Below are positions 19,867 to 29,587 of a DNA stretch of 64,000 bases, one piece after another. Position 1 is the first letter of the stretch. Every line of letters begins with the position of its first letter. Made by a program: the position numbers and the translations under genes. Source of the stretch: CAVXXB01 sp963765585 (GTDB taxonomy: Bacteria; Calditrichota; Calditrichia; JAJRVZ01); the NCBI GenBank assembly GCA_963765585.1, contig CAVXXB010000012.1, positions 372,001 through 436,000 on the forward strand, in the 5' to 3' direction. The notes under the pieces were generated by a model. That model was not told where the DNA came from, did not search any database, and saw nothing but the letters and a program-made list of their open reading frames with translations.

Positions 19867-20330
19867 CCATCTTTGTCGATGCCGATGCCTGCCCGGTTAA
19901 ACAGGAAGTGTACCGGGTTGCAGAGAGATATCATTTGAAGGTCACCCTGGTGGCCAATTCCTGGATGCGCATTCCCGATGAACCATGGATTTCACTCAAT
20001 GTCGTTGGCAATGACCCCGATGAAGCCGATGATTGGATAGTCGAACATATACAGCCTGACGACATTGTCATTACAGCAGATATTCCGCTTGCCAGCCGCT
20101 GTTTGCAGGCAGATGCCCACGTATTGAGTCCCACCGGGAAACCATTTACCGACGATAATATCGGCCAGGCCGTAGCTACCCGGAATCTGTTGACAGATCT
20201 CAGGGGGGCTGGCGAAATAACAGGCGGACCGCCACCGATGCAAAAAAGTGACCGTTCCCGTTTTTTACAACGGCTTGACGAGATGATTCAGTCAATTCAA
20301 CGAAAACAGGATAAGAGAAATGTTCAATGA
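19860..20330 (+). CDS. YaiI/YqxD family protein (DUF188, PIN-like)
   Basis: A 156-residue protein starting at TTG 19860 inside the end of the preceding gene. The family hallmark IFVDADACPVKQEVYRVAERY is at the start, then VVGNDPDEADDWIVEHI, DIVITADIPLASRC and the glycine-rich tail GEITGGPPPMQKSDRSRFLQRLD. The acidic residues DAD, DEADD and TADIPLA correspond to the metal site of PIN-like nucleases, so an RNA-cutting role is plausible, but no activity is known for the family. The frame is intact. The overlap with the upstream unknown gene suggests a shared task. Confidence 0.88.
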   Translation: MLTIFVDADACPVKQEVYRVAERYHLKVTLVANSWMRIPDEPWISLNVVGNDPDEADDWIVEHIQPDDIVITADIPLASRCLQADAHVLSPTGKPFTDDNIGQAVATRNLLTDLRGAGEITGGPPPMQKSDRSRFLQRLDEMIQSIQRKQDKRNVQ

Positions 20331-20565
20331 CCAAACCCCAATGTCAATTGAATGTCCAAAATCAAATGTTTAAATATAGAAGCAACTAGTTATCCTTGGA
20401 TATTGAGGCTTGATTTGGCATTTATCTGTCATCCCTTTAGGGATCTTCCCGCCATTCGGGTACTCATTCTCTGATAGTTATCGCAGTGCCCACACTACCG
20501 GAGGATCTCTGCGAGATGACATTGGACATTTTTATATTGTCTCTTATATCTGAATAGGATTTCCA
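20331..20565. repeat. TGTCATCC element copy 2 nested in an AATGTCC-type repeat
   Basis: Bases 20339-20420 (CCAATGTCAATTGAATGTCC ... TTGATTTGGCATTT) resemble 15500-15580. They are followed at 20427-20521 by a TGTCATCC element, after which TTGGACATTT resumes the outer repeat. The inner element therefore looks inserted into the outer one. No gene is present. Confidence 0.7.
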
Positions 20566-21675
20566 ATGAAAATTGTACCAATTGCGACGTCCCGGGATTT
20601 ACTCAGATTCATCCGCTTACCTTATAACCTTTTTAGAGCGAATGATCATTGGATTCCCCCTCTGTTAGTCGATCAGAAGAATATTTTCAATCCACGAAAA
20701 AACACATTATTGCAGCATTGTGACTATCAATTATTTCTGTTGCAGGAAAACAAAAGCGTGGTTGGACGTATTGCTGTGTATGTTAATTTGCACTATAATG
20801 TGCATTGGAAAGAGAAAACCGGTTTTTTCGGTCACTATGAGTGCATTGATCGACCAGGTGCGTCAAAAGCACTTCTCGAAGCGGCTCAGGAGTGGCTGCA
20901 AAAACGTGGTATAACACTCATGCGCGGTCCGTGGAATTTTGTTTCTCAGGATTTTGGTTTCATTATCGATGGTTTTGAACTGCCGCCGGTTATTTTGTCA
21001 TCATATAATCCGCCTTATTATAATGATCAAATGATGAATTTTAACATGATCAAAACGAAAGATTTGCTGGTCTATAACTGTGATATCGGTAAGGGGTATC
21101 AAATGCCCGGTCGGTTTTTAGATTTTACCGACAAGATCGCAGAGCGTTATCATGTAAAAATCAGAACCATTAATATGAAAGACCTGGTTGGTGATGCCCG
21201 GATAATTGTGAATCTGACCAATGAATCCCTGGCCGACAACTGGGGTTTTTATCCCATAGATATAAAAGAGGCAGAGCAGATTGCTGCAGACCTGAAGCAG
21301 ATAATTCACCCCGAGGTGGTCCTGATTGCCGAAGTGGATGGACAACCCATAGGGTATGTTATCACTCTGCCGGATATTAATTCTATTTTAAAAACAATGA
21401 ACGGCCGGTTATTTCCTGTCGGGATTTTCAAACTCCTTTCAGGAATAAAAAAAATAAACCGCTATCGTATCTGGGCCATGGGCATTGCGAAATCTTATCA
21501 GAAAAAGGGTATATCTGTGCTGCTTTTCCGTCGTTTAAATGATGTTTTAGTCCCCCGCAATGCCTATGTCGAAGCGAACTATGTGCTGGAAGATAATCAC
21601 CTGATGAATAATGCCTTAGTTCAATTAAAATTTGATTTGGTTAAGAAGTACCGTGTGTATGACAAGCATCTATAG
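20566..21675 (+). CDS. GNAT-fold acetyltransferase-like protein (YghO type)
   Basis: A 369-residue cytoplasmic protein. The opening IATSRDLLRFIRLPYNLFRANDHWIPPLL is the usual start of a conserved family annotated as YghO-like or N-acetyltransferase. A middle part has RGPWNFVSQDFGFIIDGFELPPVILSSYNPPYY, and the C-terminal half is a GNAT fold (VVLIAEVDGQPIGYVITLPDIN; IWAMGIAKSYQKKGISVLLFRRL, with the acyl-CoA loop). Target unknown. ATG 20566 has a GAATAGGA site 8 bases upstream. It stands alone between repeat-rich gaps. The frame is intact. Confidence 0.8.
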   Translation: MKIVPIATSRDLLRFIRLPYNLFRANDHWIPPLLVDQKNIFNPRKNTLLQHCDYQLFLLQENKSVVGRIAVYVNLHYNVHWKEKTGFFGHYECIDRPGASKALLEAAQEWLQKRGITLMRGPWNFVSQDFGFIIDGFELPPVILSSYNPPYYNDQMMNFNMIKTKDLLVYNCDIGKGYQMPGRFLDFTDKIAERYHVKIRTINMKDLVGDARIIVNLTNESLADNWGFYPIDIKEAEQIAADLKQIIHPEVVLIAEVDGQPIGYVITLPDINSILKTMNGRLFPVGIFKLLSGIKKINRYRIWAMGIAKSYQKKGISVLLFRRLNDVLVPRNAYVEANYVLEDNHLMNNALVQLKFDLVKKYRVYDKHL

Positions 21676-21830
21676 CTCTTCCCAGAACGGGTGGTGCATC
21701 AAGGTTATAAAAAATCAATATTTATGACTTTTTATAGAAATCCTTGATCCCTCTGCGACTCTGCGTCTCTGCGAGAAATGAATGATTTTACCATTATGGT
21801 AGTTAATCGAAAATTTGCTTAATTAAAAAT

Positions 21831-21851
21831 GTAACGGTCTCGGACTGTTCC
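21831..21851. repeat. REP-like palindrome copy, degenerate
   Basis: A 21-base element GTAACGGTCT-C-GGACTGTTCC, differing from the consensus arms GGAACGGTCT / AGACCGTTCC at three positions. Confidence 0.65.
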
Positions 21852-21892
21852 CACGAAAAATCGTGTATAAAAAAGTTGCCTGTAAAAAAAAC

Positions 21893-21916
21893 TATTTGTA
21901 TGTTGTCATACAAATA
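21893..21916. other. Perfect 10-base inverted repeat, possible terminator or operator
   Basis: Arms TATTTGTATG and CATACAAATA with loop TTGT. It lies 218 bases after the acetyltransferase gene and 215 before the lyase gene. No T-run follows, so a simple intrinsic terminator is not supported. Confidence 0.4.
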
Positions 21917-22130
21917 AATCTGAGATTCTTGTTGATCTTATCCTGAATATTGACTATAATGAGAAGATTAATAACAGGTCATCCTGAACTTGCCTGCCCT
22001 GAATTAATTTCTTCATGTTTTTTCGTGTTTGTGGTAAATTTTGTGAACCAATCGGGTGGTCAGAGAATATGATCCATGGAATGGTTGCAGGCTGTTCCAA
22101 ACAATCATGCAAATTAAAGGAATTTTTGTC

Positions 22131-25041
22131 ATGTCTGGTTACAAACCGGTAAATTCATTTATCTACACTATAATTATTCTTTTCACAGGGGTAGTAATTT
22201 TATCTGCTCAGGGTATGGATATTTTTGTCACTTCTTTTGAAGCCAATACTTTAGGAAACATAAATAATCAGGATGACTGGGATGTGGAAAGTGGCACGGC
22301 AGTGGTGACGGATTCATCAATCTTGGTTCATTCCGGCATGAAGAGCTTAAACTTTATAGCACAAAATCAAACCCTGGTGGTGTCAAATACAACATTCAGC
22401 GGTTCCGAGCAGGGTGTTTCTGGTATTGTATTTCTCGATATGTACGTGATGATAAACTCAATGGCCGGGAGTGATTTTGCCATTAGCGGATATGATTTAT
22501 ACGGTGGCAGTAATAAACGGGCCTTTGTACTGGAATTTGATACTCCCAGCGGAACAAACGGTATGTTTCGCATATATACGGGATCGTCAAAATTAAATAT
22601 TACAACATACAACATCGGGCAATGGAACAGAATCAGTGCAAGAATCGACTATGATCATGAAATATACCAGGTGATATTTAACGGATCGGAAGCGATCTCT
22701 GCCACCTTTCGTGAAATTTATACACCCACAGCTTCCGGTTCCAGACCAGCCGGTATTAAAGAATACCATGAACTGAGATTCAATCTGGGCTACAATGGTG
22801 CAGTTGGGAGTGTAGATGCGGCCGTTGATGATATATATGTAAGTACAAATCCGATTCCCGATATCACTTTCCCGGATCAAAACATTACCTATATTATAGA
22901 AATTGAACAGCCCGAAATTGGAAATATTACTCTTGAGCCGGATCTGGAAGAATATCCTGATAGTACTGAGATTACTGCTACATTGAATTTACCTCAAGGA
23001 TATAAAAATTCAGGTTGGACCGGTAACCTCGCAGGTACTGAACTTGTAAAGACCTTTTTGATAACACAGAATATGCAGATTGGTGCCAACGTTGAGGTTG
23101 ACACTACTAACCCACCGCCACAATATACTGTCAGCATTACGCAGCCCGATACCGGTCAAATTGTCTTATCACCGGGCGGCGGGACATATTACGACTATAC
23201 AAAAGTCACTGCCATCTTGAATATACCGGTCGGATATTTAAACGAAGGCTGGACCGGTGATTTGTCGGGTACGGAATCGGAAAAAATCTTCACTATAAAT
23301 AGTAACATGCAAATTGGAGCCACCGTAGTATTGGATACCACACCACCCACAATATATACGGTTTCTTCTTCATCTGAATTAAAAAGTATATGTAATGGGA
23401 CCAATTTGCGACCGGGAGATATCGTGGAAGTTCTTGACGGGCGGTATGATGCCGGTGGAATTACCGTAGAGTCTTCCGGAACCAGGAATAAGCCAATTAT
23501 TATCAGAGCCAAAAATACCGGAGCTGCTGAGCTGGCGGCGTCAACATATTTTACCTTCAGGAAGGCCGCCTACATTACCTTTGAGGGATTTCATATTACA
23601 TCTTCAAAATATACGGTTGTAAAACTGGAAGCATGCAATAATATCCGCATCACACGAAATGTGTTTCAGATAACCGAAAGCGAGGGTGAAAACGGTAAAT
23701 GGCTGTTAATTGGCGGTTATTGGGATGATGGTAGTTTGCTTAGTCATCACAACCGCGTTGATCACAATACCTTTAGAGATAAACACCAATTGGGAAATTT
23801 TATTACAATCGATGGTGGTGATCAGGTATCACAGCATGACCGGATTGATCATAATTATTTTTATAATATCGGCCCACGCCATGAGAATGAAATGGAAGCC
23901 ATCAGAGTCGGCTGGAGCGAACTTTCTTTAACTGACGGATTTACGGTAATTGAAAACAATCTGTTTGAAGAATGTGATGGCGATCCGGAAATCATTTCGG
24001 TAAAAAGTTGTAAAGATACGGTAAGATATAACACATTCCGAAGATGTATGGGAACTGTGTCTCTGCGTCATGGTGATGGTTCGGTTATTCACGATAATTT
24101 TTTTCTGGGTGAGGGTAAAGCAGGAACCGGCGGCGTACGCATCTATGCCCGTAATCATAAAATCTATAATAACTATTTTGCGGGCCTGACCGGATACACC
24201 TGGGATGCAGCCATCACCTTGACCAATGGAGATACCGATACCGGCTCATTGAGTGCACACTGGAGAATCGATAATGTGATCATCAGTCATAATACCCTGG
24301 TAGATAATTACTCCAATATTGAGATCGGGTATGCCAAAGCTCGATAACTCCTGGAAAAAAGAACCAAGAAATGTAACCATGGCCAATAATCTGGTACTTG
24401 GTGGTGCCGCGGATTTGATTAAAATATACACAACACCAACCGCATTCACCTGGAGTGGAAACATCATGTATCCGGAAAATGGTTTTGCATTAGGCATGGA
24501 TGCAACCGAAGATCAGATAAATCAAACAGATCCGTTATTAGTTTACCAGGATAGTTTATGGTTATTAAGTTCGAACAGCCCGGCTATTGATGCGTCCGCA
24601 AATACATATATTAATATTTTTGAGGATATTCAGGGGCAACCAAGAAGCGGCGTAAATGATGTGGGTGCAGATGAATATTCTATGGATGATATTATACGTA
24701 GTCCGTTAGAACCAGAAAATGTGGGTCCCGATGCCGAAGATGATATAAGTTCGATTGCAGAGACAAAAATGACACCGGAATCATTCGTTCTGTTCCGGAA
24801 CTATCCCAATCCCTTTAATCCGTCAACCACATTGGAATTCTATTTACACAATCCCTCAAATGTGCACATTGCCATTTATAATGTTCTGGGTCAGAAAGTG
24901 ACCACTCTGCTGGATGAACCAAAGATAGCCGGATCGCATAATATAAAATGGAATGCGGAAAATGTATCAACCGGGATATATATCGCCGTTTTAAAAACAA
25001 ATACCGGATCAAAAAAACTGAAATTGATTTTGCTTCGGTAA
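22131..25041 (+). CDS. Polysaccharide lyase family 6 protein with two InlB-type repeats and T9SS sorting domain, one frameshift
   Basis: ATG 22131 follows AAAGGAATTT; 25 codons of open frame upstream are ignored. After a signal peptide (to LSAQG) comes a LamG-like sandwich (about 22220-22860), two divergent InlB-like domains (22896-23095 and 23128-23322, both with GWTG.L.GTE..K.F and NMQIGA.V), then a right-handed beta-helix of PL6 type: LRPGDIVEVLDGRYDAGG, DPEIISVKSCKD (candidate Lys) and VSLRHGDGSVIHDNFF (candidate Arg). The end is NYPNPFNPSTTLEF, YNVLGQKVTTLL and TGIYIAVLK, a type IX sorting signal. The frame slips once near 24330-24345. PL6 enzymes split alginate or chondroitin/dermatan; alginate is likely in a marine setting. 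About 970 residues. Confidence 0.85.
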
Positions 25042-25052
25042 AATTCAAAAAA

Positions 25053-25186
25053 TTGACAGGATTACAGGATTAAAATATAATTAATTTTTAGATCTTCAGT
25101 CTGTCAATGTTATTTATAAGATATTTATTTAAATTCTATTTAATCATTATTTTTTCTTTATCCTGCCAATCCTGTGATCCTGTCAA
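25053..25186. repeat. Element with 19-base inverted arms TTGACAGGATTACAGGATT
   Basis: Left arm 25053-25071 and right arm 25168-25186 pair with one mismatch across an AT-rich 96-base middle. It lies just after the lyase stop. Confidence 0.8.
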
Positions 25187-25242
25187 ATAAAACGAATAAT
25201 CATATAGCAAAAACTTTGATTCGAGTGTAGGGCAGTATTATC

Positions 25243-25337
25243 TTAACCGCAAAGCACGCAAAATAAAGCAAAGATCTCATAGAAAACAATTCATTTCGTT
25301 GAGTCCTTTGCTATTGCTCTGCGAACTTTGCGGTTAA
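25243..25337. repeat. Element with AACCGCAAAG / CTTTGCGGTT inverted arms
   Basis: Left TTAACCGCAAAGCACGC and right GAACTTTGCGGTTAA bound 95 bases. Related half elements occur at about 50235-50330, 52346-52384, 21750, 31870 and 56666. A REP-like palindrome follows 14 bases later. Confidence 0.75.
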
Positions 25338-25351
25338 ATGATGCAATCCCC

Positions 25352-25372
25352 GGAACGGTTTGAGATCGTTCC
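25352..25372. repeat. REP-like palindrome copy
   Basis: A 21-base element GGAACGGTTT-G-AGATCGTTCC with a compensating pair of changes (C to T in one arm, matching position changed in the other), 22 bases before the dehydrogenase start. Confidence 0.7.
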
Positions 25373-25394
25373 CCAACATAAGGGAGCATATAAA

Positions 25395-26241
25395 ATGGCG
25401 GAATCAAACAAGGCAATCGTTATTACCGGTGCATCAACCGGTATAGGCAAAGCATGTGCACTTCATCTTGATAGTTTGGGATTTAAGGTGTATGCCGGGG
25501 TACGGAAGGAGTCTGACCGAGATCTACTTAAAAGAAGAGGCTACGGGGGCTCTGATCCCAATTATACTGGATGTAACGGATGATAATTCAATTAGTGATG
25601 CCGTATCATTCGTCGAAAAGGACACCAACGGTAGTCTTTATGGTCTGATTAATAATGCCGGAATCGGACGTGGTGGCATGCTTGAGGTAACACCGGTGAG
25701 CGAAATGAGAAAATTATTTGAGACTAATGTTATCGGTCTGATGGCGGTGACCCAGGCATTTATTCCTATGCTGCGCCAGGCAAAAGGACGCATAATCAAT
25801 GTAGGATCAACATCCAGTTTTTTGGCATTTCCGGGTGCCAGCGTTTATTCCGGGTCTAAATTTGCCGTTCGTGCCATTACGGATTCTCTGCGGGTAGAAC
25901 TAAAACCGTTCGGCATGAAAGTAATATTGGTTGCCCCGGGTGCGGTGGAAAGTGAAATCTGGGATAAAGGTAAAGCATATAAAGAACAACTGCGCAAGAC
26001 AATCAAACCGGAACTTAAAGAGCTTTATGCACCATTTGTCCGATTTGGTGATAAATTGAATGAAGAGATGAAAAAAATCCCGGCAATTGAAGTTGCCAAA
26101 GTAGTAACGAAAGCAATGACGGTGCAAAACCCCAAATTCACATATATTGTCGGTAACGATGCAAAAGGGGCGGCCTTCGCTGCCAGACTTCCAAGAGCGA
26201 TGCTGGATTGGATGATTTTGAAACGCATTCAAGAAGTTTGA
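25395..26241 (+). CDS. Short-chain dehydrogenase/reductase, one frameshift
   Basis: ATG 25395 lies after AAGGGAG. Classical SDR motifs: cofactor loop ITGASTGIGKACA, LINNAGIGRGG, catalytic Ser in NVGSTSSFL, YSGSKFAVRAI (Tyr and Lys), and APGAVESEIW. The frame breaks near 25535-25550, where KRRGYGG should read KEEATGALIPIILDVTDD. Joined length is about 281 residues. These enzymes oxidise or reduce alcohols and ketones with NAD(P)H; the substrate cannot be read from sequence. A PanE-like reductase starts 66 bases downstream on the same strand and may be cotranscribed. Confidence 0.85.
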
Positions 26242-26307
26242 TGCGGAAAAAATGAATGTTTTCGCGGCTGTGTTAAACCGTCATTTTAAATGAAATGGAA
26301 TTATTGT

Positions 26308-27252
26308 ATGAAAACCTTAGTATATGGTGCTGGTCCGCTAGGTAGTTTATATGCGTGTCTGCTATACCAGGCCGGCGCTGATGTCACAATTTTGGCCAGA
26401 AATGAGCATTATAAATATGTAAAGGAGAATGGCGTTGTATTGATTAATGAGTTCACGGGTGAAAAAACTACGATACGGGTAAACGTAACGGATTCTCTGT
26501 CTGAGGATGACTCCTATGACCTTATTATTGTAATAATGCGGAAAAACTGTATTCATAATGTATTTCCTGTCTTGAGTAAGAATAAAAATACTACCAATAT
26601 TCTATTTATGGGAAACAACACCCTGGGGTTCGATTCCTATCTGAAGCAATTGCCGCAAGAAAAAATAATATTTGGTTTTCCGGGTGGTGGTGGTTCGCGG
26701 ATAGACCATGTCGTTCACTATGTGGATAGTGAAGAGCCGAACGGTAAGCGATTACCCGTTACACTTGGAGAAATTGATGGTAAAATCAGAGAGCGAACCA
26801 GTCAGATAAAAGATCTTTTTGAAAGTGCAGGGGTTCCGGTGAAAATTGTTGATGATATGGATAGCTGGTATAAATATCATGTGGCTTTTGTCAATCCGAT
26901 AGCCGGGGCATTATTAAAAGCAGGAGATAATTACAAATTAGCAAAAGATACCGTGACCATACGCAAGTACATTCGTGCGGTAAGAGAAGGGGGCCGGGTC
27001 TTGAAGGAACTGGGATATAAAAAAAGTTATAATATAAAACTAAATCTTTTCTATTGGTTTCCTGAAGTGATACTGATAAAAATTCTACAAAAAGTTTTTG
27101 ACAGCAAATTTGCTGAAGTAGCCATGATGATGCATGCCAATGCGGCGAAGGATGAAATGGTAGAACTGGGATCTGAATTTAGAACGCTGCGGGATCAGAC
27201 CACAATAAAAACACCCAATCTTGATGAATTAATTGCTTGTATCCCGGATTAG
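26308..27252 (+). CDS. Ketopantoate reductase-family (ApbA/PanE) oxidoreductase
   Basis: A 314-residue protein. ATG 26308 was chosen because the Rossmann motif follows at once (KTLVYGAGPLGSLYACLLYQAGADVTILAR). Other marks: DLIIVIMRKNCI, ILFMGNNTLGFDSYL and a helical C-terminal domain with WYKYHVAFVNPIAGALLKAGD. The family reduces 2-dehydropantoate for pantothenate synthesis, but many members with weak similarity act on other keto acids. The usual second-domain Lys may be in SWYKYHVAF. No panB/panC neighbours exist, so the pantothenate role is uncertain. The frame is intact. Confidence 0.75.
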   Translation: MKTLVYGAGPLGSLYACLLYQAGADVTILARNEHYKYVKENGVVLINEFTGEKTTIRVNVTDSLSEDDSYDLIIVIMRKNCIHNVFPVLSKNKNTTNILFMGNNTLGFDSYLKQLPQEKIIFGFPGGGGSRIDHVVHYVDSEEPNGKRLPVTLGEIDGKIRERTSQIKDLFESAGVPVKIVDDMDSWYKYHVAFVNPIAGALLKAGDNYKLAKDTVTIRKYIRAVREGGRVLKELGYKKSYNIKLNLFYWFPEVILIKILQKVFDSKFAEVAMMMHANAAKDEMVELGSEFRTLRDQTTIKTPNLDELIACIPD

Positions 27253-27313
27253 AATAAATAATTTTTCACCACGAAGTTCACGAAGATTAAATACTTGATC
27301 GGGAGGATGAAGT

Positions 27314-27778
27314 ATGTCACAGATGAAACATCCGGTTGCATATTGGATATTTATTATTTTTCTGGCTCTATCTATTTTATTAATGCTGTCCGGACAAACA
27401 TTATCAGTATTTGACTATGATCTCGCAGTTCGTTGGGGATTACAGGAAAGTCTTGCGGATGTGGGAGAGTTTGGTGTGCAGGTAAACCGGTCTTTTGGTG
27501 CCAGTGATACAATAGTATATGTTCCACTATTGCTGGCTTCTCTGATTGGTTTGTTAAAAAAGAAACGGTGGTCAATTTTGATGACCGCAGCCACAGCCGG
27601 TGTCTCTGCCTACTGGTCAACGACGATAATTTTTATTTTTCTGTTTTCTCCGGGCGCAGGTGAATATAATTATATTCCGGGTCCGGAGATTTGGTTTTTT
27701 GTTTTAACCTATCTTGTATTTGGTGTGTGGGGTGTCTTTTATCTGGCCAGTCGGGGTGAGACACTTCTCCAAGGATAA
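27314..27778 (+). CDS. Small integral membrane protein of unknown function
   Basis: A 154-residue protein with four hydrophobic segments (about residues 10-28, 66-83, 89-110 and 126-145) and a conserved-looking RWGLQESLADVGEFGVQVNRSFGASDT loop. ATG 27314 follows GGGAGGATGAAGT, a strong ribosome site. I do not recognise the family; it resembles uncharacterised four-helix proteins next to SDR genes. It follows the PanE-like gene by 61 bases, with a CACCACGAAGTTCACGAAG repeat word between. Confidence 0.6.
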   Translation: MSQMKHPVAYWIFIIFLALSILLMLSGQTLSVFDYDLAVRWGLQESLADVGEFGVQVNRSFGASDTIVYVPLLLASLIGLLKKKRWSILMTAATAGVSAYWSTTIIFIFLFSPGAGEYNYIPGPEIWFFVLTYLVFGVWGVFYLASRGETLLQG

Positions 27779-28179
27779 ATTGGATCCAATTTTGATCTCT
27801 GCTAATAATTTTATATTTGTATATTTTAAAATATTGCTTACATTAGATCATAGTTTTCTAAGTTTTTTATAACATTATTTTTCTTCATTTTTATTAGTAT
27901 CGCATATTTGATATTATTGATTCACTTTTAATACAGACGTTTCCGCAAATTACAATCGATGAAATTTTATTCCTATGTGATCATATGCGGAAATTTTATT
28001 GGGGCTTATTTCCATCTTCACGATTTTCTCTATAGAATTAGAATGTGATATACTTTTTGCCGGGGGGTGATTATCCTCATTTTGCAACAAATGTGTTATA
28101 AAATGACGGATATGTGTTAGAGATTTTAGGAATAGGGTTATATATTCTTCTCATCTTTGGGCACTATGGAGAGTCAGAC
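27779..28179. other. Intergenic region with an 8-base inverted pair, no gene seen
   Basis: This AT-rich 401-base gap shows no coding region apart from an in-frame extension of the next gene. TTTCCGCA (27940-27947) and TGCGGAAA (27986-27993) form an inverted pair around ATGTGATCATATG, which could be a regulator site. Confidence 0.35.
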
Positions 28180-28566
28180 ATGAATGAAAGTAATGACAGA
28201 AGGTATATTGACCGAATTATAATCCCAGGCGCAAAAGTATTTTATAAAAAGACTTCCCGATTTAGTTATTTCAAAAAATTTCAGGGTCCCCTGCACCTCA
28301 CGGACATCACCAAAAGTGCCATCAGCGTGCCAAAGAAACTGCCGTTTCCCAAGAGATTCGATCTTGAATTAAAAATTGTTATGCCGGAAAACGAGGTATT
28401 AGGCATGAAAGGTAAGGTCCGCGGATTCAAAGAAGATTCATCCGGGAAATTTATTAATACAATTATCCAATTCAATCCCTTTGGCAGCGAAAAAGAATAT
28501 AATTCCTTCCGAACAAAAAAGAAACTGGATCAATTTCTGAATAAGTATTATAATTCCAAAGAATAG
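28180..28566 (+). CDS. PilZ-like domain protein
   Basis: A 128-residue protein from ATG 28180; a longer frame from 28114 would add a 22-residue hydrophobic piece. Near the N-terminus DRRYIDR gives the RxxxR signature, followed by PLHLTDITKSAISVPKKLPF, close to the second PilZ motif (D/NxSxxG) but with Ala for Gly, and then ELKIVMPENEVLGMKGKVRGF. PilZ domains bind cyclic di-GMP to control motility, surface polymers or phosphatases. The second motif is imperfect, so binding is not certain. No neighbours of the same pathway are seen. Confidence 0.55.
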   Translation: MNESNDRRYIDRIIIPGAKVFYKKTSRFSYFKKFQGPLHLTDITKSAISVPKKLPFPKRFDLELKIVMPENEVLGMKGKVRGFKEDSSGKFINTIIQFNPFGSEKEYNSFRTKKKLDQFLNKYYNSKE

Positions 28567-28634
28567 ATGTTCAGAAATATCAACGTTGATAATCAAACTC
28601 AATGACAGTTCATAATGATAATTGCTTATATCCC

Positions 28635-28774
28635 ATTATTTATAACCACTAAGACACAAAGTGATAACAAATAATAGATTATCAGAAAAATTAGTCTTTA
28701 TAGCTTGCGATTTTCGTATTATAATTAAAATCTATTTTTCTTTGCTCTTTATCTTTTTGTGTCTTTGTGGTTAT
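28635..28774. repeat. ACCACTAAG element, copy 1 (direct repeat)
   Basis: Begins ATTATTTATAACCACTAAG and ends GTGTCTTTGTGGTTAT, so its ends are imperfect inverted repeats. The inside (GTGATAACAAATAATAG, TTAGTCTTTATA, TTCGTATTATAATTAAAA) is nearly identical to 29588-29750. Confidence 0.85.
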
Positions 28775-28809
28775 CAAAAATTCAGGCTAATTTTATTTCA
28801 GAGATTTGA

Positions 28810-29580
28810 ATGAAGATACTAATTTTGATTTTAACCACATTAATTTTAAGTGGATGTAGTAAAGTAGAAAAACCGGCAGGAGAAAAGTGGCGTCAGTTGT
28901 TTAACGGAAAAGATCTGACTGGTTGGCAGGTTAAGATTTCGGGATATCCTCTGGGTGAAAATTTTGCCAATACATTCCGTGTTGAAAATGGTATACTCAT
29001 AGTATCTTATTCTGAGTATGATAAGTTTGATGGCGAATTCGGTCATCTGTTTTTCAATGAAAAATTTTCTGACTATAAATTACGCATCGAATATCGCATC
29101 GTTGGTGAACAGCTGCCCGATGCACCAGGTTGGGCATTTAAAAATAGCGGGGTAATGCTGCACTCGCAATCTGCTGAAAGCATGGGGCTGGATCAGGACT
29201 TTCCCGTATCAATTGAAGCCCAGTTTCTGGGAGGCAACGGGATAGATAAAAGACCAACTGCAAATTTATGTACACCTGGTACCCATGTGCGGTTTAAGGA
29301 TGAATTGCTTACGGATCATTGCCTCGAATCTACTTCATCCACCTTCCATGGATCAGAGTGGGTAACAGTAGAATTGGTCGTCCGCCATGATAGTATATTA
29401 CATCATTTAGTTAATGGCGACACGGTGTTATCCTATCAAAATCCGGTTATCGGAGGTGGATTCATACCGGAGAATTTTCCCGTCCCTGAGGGTACACCAT
29501 TGCGTGAGGGGTATATCGCATTACAGGCAGAAAGTCATCCATTCGAATTCAGGAAGGTAGAACTGTTAAGTCTGAAGTAA
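28810..29580 (+). CDS. DUF1080 lipoprotein (3-keto-disaccharide hydrolase-type domain)
   Basis: A 256-residue lipoprotein (lipobox LILSGC). The DUF1080 concanavalin-like fold is recognised by the opening EKWRQLFNGKDLTGWQVKISG, ENGILIVSYSEYDKFDGEFGHLFFNEKFSDYKLRIEYRI, and NSGVMLHS with FPVSIEAQFLGG, and ends EGYIALQAESHPFEFRKVELL. Members occur in sugar breakdown; some cut 3-keto-glycosides. It is flanked on both sides by near-identical 140-160 base repeats and may have moved or duplicated with them. The frame is intact. The exact substrate is unknown. Confidence 0.85.
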   Translation: MKILILILTTLILSGCSKVEKPAGEKWRQLFNGKDLTGWQVKISGYPLGENFANTFRVENGILIVSYSEYDKFDGEFGHLFFNEKFSDYKLRIEYRIVGEQLPDAPGWAFKNSGVMLHSQSAESMGLDQDFPVSIEAQFLGGNGIDKRPTANLCTPGTHVRFKDELLTDHCLESTSSTFHGSEWVTVELVVRHDSILHHLVNGDTVLSYQNPVIGGGFIPENFPVPEGTPLREGYIALQAESHPFEFRKVELLSLK

Positions 29581-29587
29581 ATCCTGA

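Larger units (their letters stand above)
21676..22130. repeat. Repeat-rich gap with REP-like copy and a 24-base palindrome
   Basis: No gene is seen. Contents in order: a CTCTGCGACTCTGCGTCTCTGCGAG-type word array at about 21750-21776; a degenerate REP-like palindrome at 21831-21851; a hairpin with 10-base perfect arms TATTTGTATG and CATACAAATA at 21893-21916; TCATCCTGAACTTG text near 21979; and TTTCGTGTTTGTGGT near 22021. Confidence 0.6.
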
